DNA of 7,238 bases. It comes from an uncultured Clostridia bacterium. GTDB lineage: Bacteria > Bacillota > Clostridia > Christensenellales > Aristaeellaceae. Positions 5,833 to 7,238 of this stretch are shown here, one piece after another (positions within the stretch are counted from its first letter, which is position 1; each line of letters opens with the position of its first letter). The DNA lies in contig CAJFUU010000250.1 of NCBI GenBank assembly GCA_904420265.1, forward strand, positions 1 through 7,238, read 5' to 3'. Both the position numbers and the translations under genes were made by a program. Under the pieces are notes generated by a model. That model did no database searches. It was given only the letters and a program-made list of their open reading frames with translations, and had not been told where the DNA came from.

Positions 5833-6434
5833 TGACCATTCGCAGCGCAAAATTTGTTACTTCGCTGGATCGCCTGCGCCCTTTCCCGGGCCAGGGGCTT
5901 CCCGAAGTGGCCATGGCGGGCAAATCCAACGTGGGCAAGTCTTCCATGATCAACAGCCTGCTGGGCAATTCGAAGCTGGCGCGCATCTCTTCCGAGCCGG
6001 GAAAAACGCGCCTGGTGAACTTCTTTGCGGTCAACGAGCGGCTTTTGCTCGTTGACCTGCCCGGCTACGGCTTTGCCCGCGCCCCCAAAACCGAGCGCGA
6101 GCGCTGGGCCTCGATGATCGAGGGGTATCTGGAGGGCTCGAAACACCTGCGGCGCGTTCTGCATCTGGTGGACATCCGCCACGCGCCCACGCAGGACGAT
6201 CAAACCATGGTGGAATACCTGCGGCATTATGACATCCCCTTTACCGTCGTAGCCACCAAGGCGGACAAGGTTTCCCGTGCGGCGCGCGGGCGGCTGATCC
6301 CCGTCATTTGCCGCACGCTGGCCGTGCAGCCCTGGGAAGTGGTGCCCTATTCCTCCGAGGACGGCACTGGACGCGAAAAGATTTTGGAAATCCTGGAAAG
6401 CGAAATGGAAACCGAGGATGATTCCCATGAATAA
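5829..6434 (+). CDS. ysxC: Ribosome-biogenesis GTP-binding protein YsxC/EngB
   Basis: This 201-residue TrmE-Era-EngA-EngB-type GTPase assists late assembly of the large ribosomal subunit. The G motifs are in order: G1 GKSNVGKS at 31-38, G2 Thr60 in the PGKTR segment, G3 DLPG at 76-79, G4 TKAD at 143-146 and G5 SSE near 175-177. YGFA after G3 is typical of the YsxC/YihA subfamily. The ATG at 5829 overlaps the lon stop by four bases (ATGA), and an adjacent in-frame ATG at 5832 is an equally possible start, giving 200 residues. The ribosome binding site is weak, so translation probably depends on ribosomes finishing lon. The lon-ysxC pairing is known from Bacillus. It is likely essential, as in other Firmicutes (known for the family, not shown here). 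Confidence 0.97.
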   Translation: MMTIRSAKFVTSLDRLRPFPGQGLPEVAMAGKSNVGKSSMINSLLGNSKLARISSEPGKTRLVNFFAVNERLLLVDLPGYGFARAPKTERERWASMIEGYLEGSKHLRRVLHLVDIRHAPTQDDQTMVEYLRHYDIPFTVVATKADKVSRAARGRLIPVICRTLAVQPWEVVPYSSEDGTGREKILEILESEMETEDDSHE

Positions 6435-7238
6435 GCAACTGCGCGGCGGCTTCTACCTGGCCCTGGCCGCACTGATTTGGGGCATGGCCTTTTCAGCCCA
6501 GAGCGAGGGCGGAAAATACATGGGGCCGTTCGCGTTCACGGCGGCGCGCTCACTGATTACGTTTGCAGCGCTGGGCCTGTTTACGCTTGTCACCAGCCGC
6601 GGGAAAGGCGCGCGGGAAAGCGCGCCGCCGCGCGCGTACATAAAAGTGGGCGTTCCCCTGGGCGTTCTCATGTTTCTGGCCACGGCGCTGCAACAGATTG
6701 GCCTGGCGCACACCAGCGTGGCCAAAAGCGGGTTTATTACCGCCCTGTATATCGTCATCGTTCCGCTGTTGGGGCTCATTATTTTCCGCCGCCGCGTCGC
6801 GCCAATGGTGTGGGTTGGCGTGGCGCTCTCCGTGGTGGGGCTGGCGCTTTTGTGCCTGAAAGAGGATTTGAGCGTTGGCTATGGCGACCTGATCACCCTT
6901 GCCTGCGCGTTGGTGTTTGCCGTACATATCGTGGCTGTGGACCGCCTTGCCGGCGATTTGAACGCCCCGCGGCTTTGTTGTGTACAGTTCGGCGTGGCGG
7001 GCGTACTGGCGCTGGCGGTGGCGCTGTGCACTGAAACCGTGCGCCTGGCGGATATGCTCGCCTGCTGGCCAAGCCTTCTGTATGTGGGCGTGTGTTCCGG
7101 CGCGTTGGGGTACACGCTGCAAATCGCCGGGCAAAAGTATACCGAGCCGACCGTCGCCTCGCTGATTCTCTGCCTGGAAAGCGTGTTTGCGGCCATAGGC
7201 GGTTGGGTTTTGCTCGGCCAGACGTTGTTGCCGCGCGA
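6427..7238 (+). CDS. EamA/DMT-family transporter, C-terminus beyond the window
   Basis: The frame is open from ATG 6427 to the window end: 270 residues, with perhaps 25-35 missing compared with the usual 290-305. It is an integral membrane protein of the drug/metabolite transporter superfamily, with two EamA repeats. About nine hydrophobic segments are visible, roughly at 7-24, 34-56, 72-92, 100-120, 125-144, 152-171, 185-203, 213-233 and 243-264. Family hallmarks are LIWGMAF near the N-terminus, the first-repeat segment LAHTSVAKSGFITALY (93-108) and the second-repeat segment ASLILCLESVFAAIGG (244-259). GAGGA lies eight bases before the start, inside ysxC, and the genes overlap by eight bases, so it is the third gene of the lon operon. 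Substrate and direction are unknown; relatives include amino-acid and metabolite exporters. Confidence 0.92.
   Translation, partial: MNKQLRGGFYLALAALIWGMAFSAQSEGGKYMGPFAFTAARSLITFAALGLFTLVTSRGKGARESAPPRAYIKVGVPLGVLMFLATALQQIGLAHTSVAKSGFITALYIVIVPLLGLIIFRRRVAPMVWVGVALSVVGLALLCLKEDLSVGYGDLITLACALVFAVHIVAVDRLAGDLNAPRLCCVQFGVAGVLALAVALCTETVRLADMLACWPSLLYVGVCSGALGYTLQIAGQKYTEPTVASLILCLESVFAAIGGWVLLGQTLLPR

Noticed and set aside
3238..5850. An 870-codon minus-strand open frame opposite lon
   Set aside because: It mirrors lon codon structure in the antisense frame, is His/Ala/Gln-rich without motifs, and lon itself is unmistakable. Long antisense frames are common in GC-rich genes.
6477..7034. A 185-codon plus-strand open frame within the transporter gene
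   Set aside because: It is in another frame of the EamA transporter, whose hydrophobic segments and family motifs fit the frame starting at 6427. The alternative product is Arg/Gly-rich and motif-free.

Overview
The window looks like chromosomal DNA from a GC-rich Gram-positive bacterium, most likely a Clostridia-type Firmicute. This inference rests on the adjacent lonA-ysxC pair (an arrangement known from Bacillus and Clostridia), strong AGGAGG-type ribosome binding sites and clear TTGxxx/TATAAT promoters. The genus cannot be told from the sequence.

Layout: (1) Bases 1-254 hold two copies of a ~58-bp repeat spaced 150 bp apart and no recognisable gene. (2) Bases 255-1292 (+) encode a zinc-type medium-chain dehydrogenase. 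(3) Bases 1295-2020 hold a tandem array of four 172-bp units in an alternating A-B-A-B order, preceded by a diverged partial unit that starts three bases after the dehydrogenase stop codon. The array ends at a terminator-like hairpin. Each unit carries two potential stem-loops. (4) Bases 2034-2717 hold no intact gene. A possible decayed 70-codon gene lies at 2256-2469 and a solitary relative of the second array stem-loop at 2663-2695. (5) An XRE-family regulator (2827-3147, minus) has its own promoter and a strong intrinsic terminator. (6) Diverging from it on the plus strand is a tightly packed operon: lon (3463-5832, GTG start), the ribosome-assembly GTPase ysxC (5829-6434), and the first 270 codons of an EamA/DMT-family transporter (6427 to the window edge). 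Consecutive genes in this operon overlap by 4 and 8 bases, which suggests translational coupling.

The protein-coding genes are ordinary members of known families. The most unusual content is the 172-bp array. Its two stem-loops are largely maintained between copies by changes that give G-U pairs in a plus-strand RNA, and a lone copy about 640 bp downstream of the array has the same stem with full Watson-Crick pairing. This points to a structured RNA element read on the plus strand, perhaps as the 3' untranslated region of the dehydrogenase mRNA or as a separate transcript. Its function is unknown, and the claim needs comparative data.
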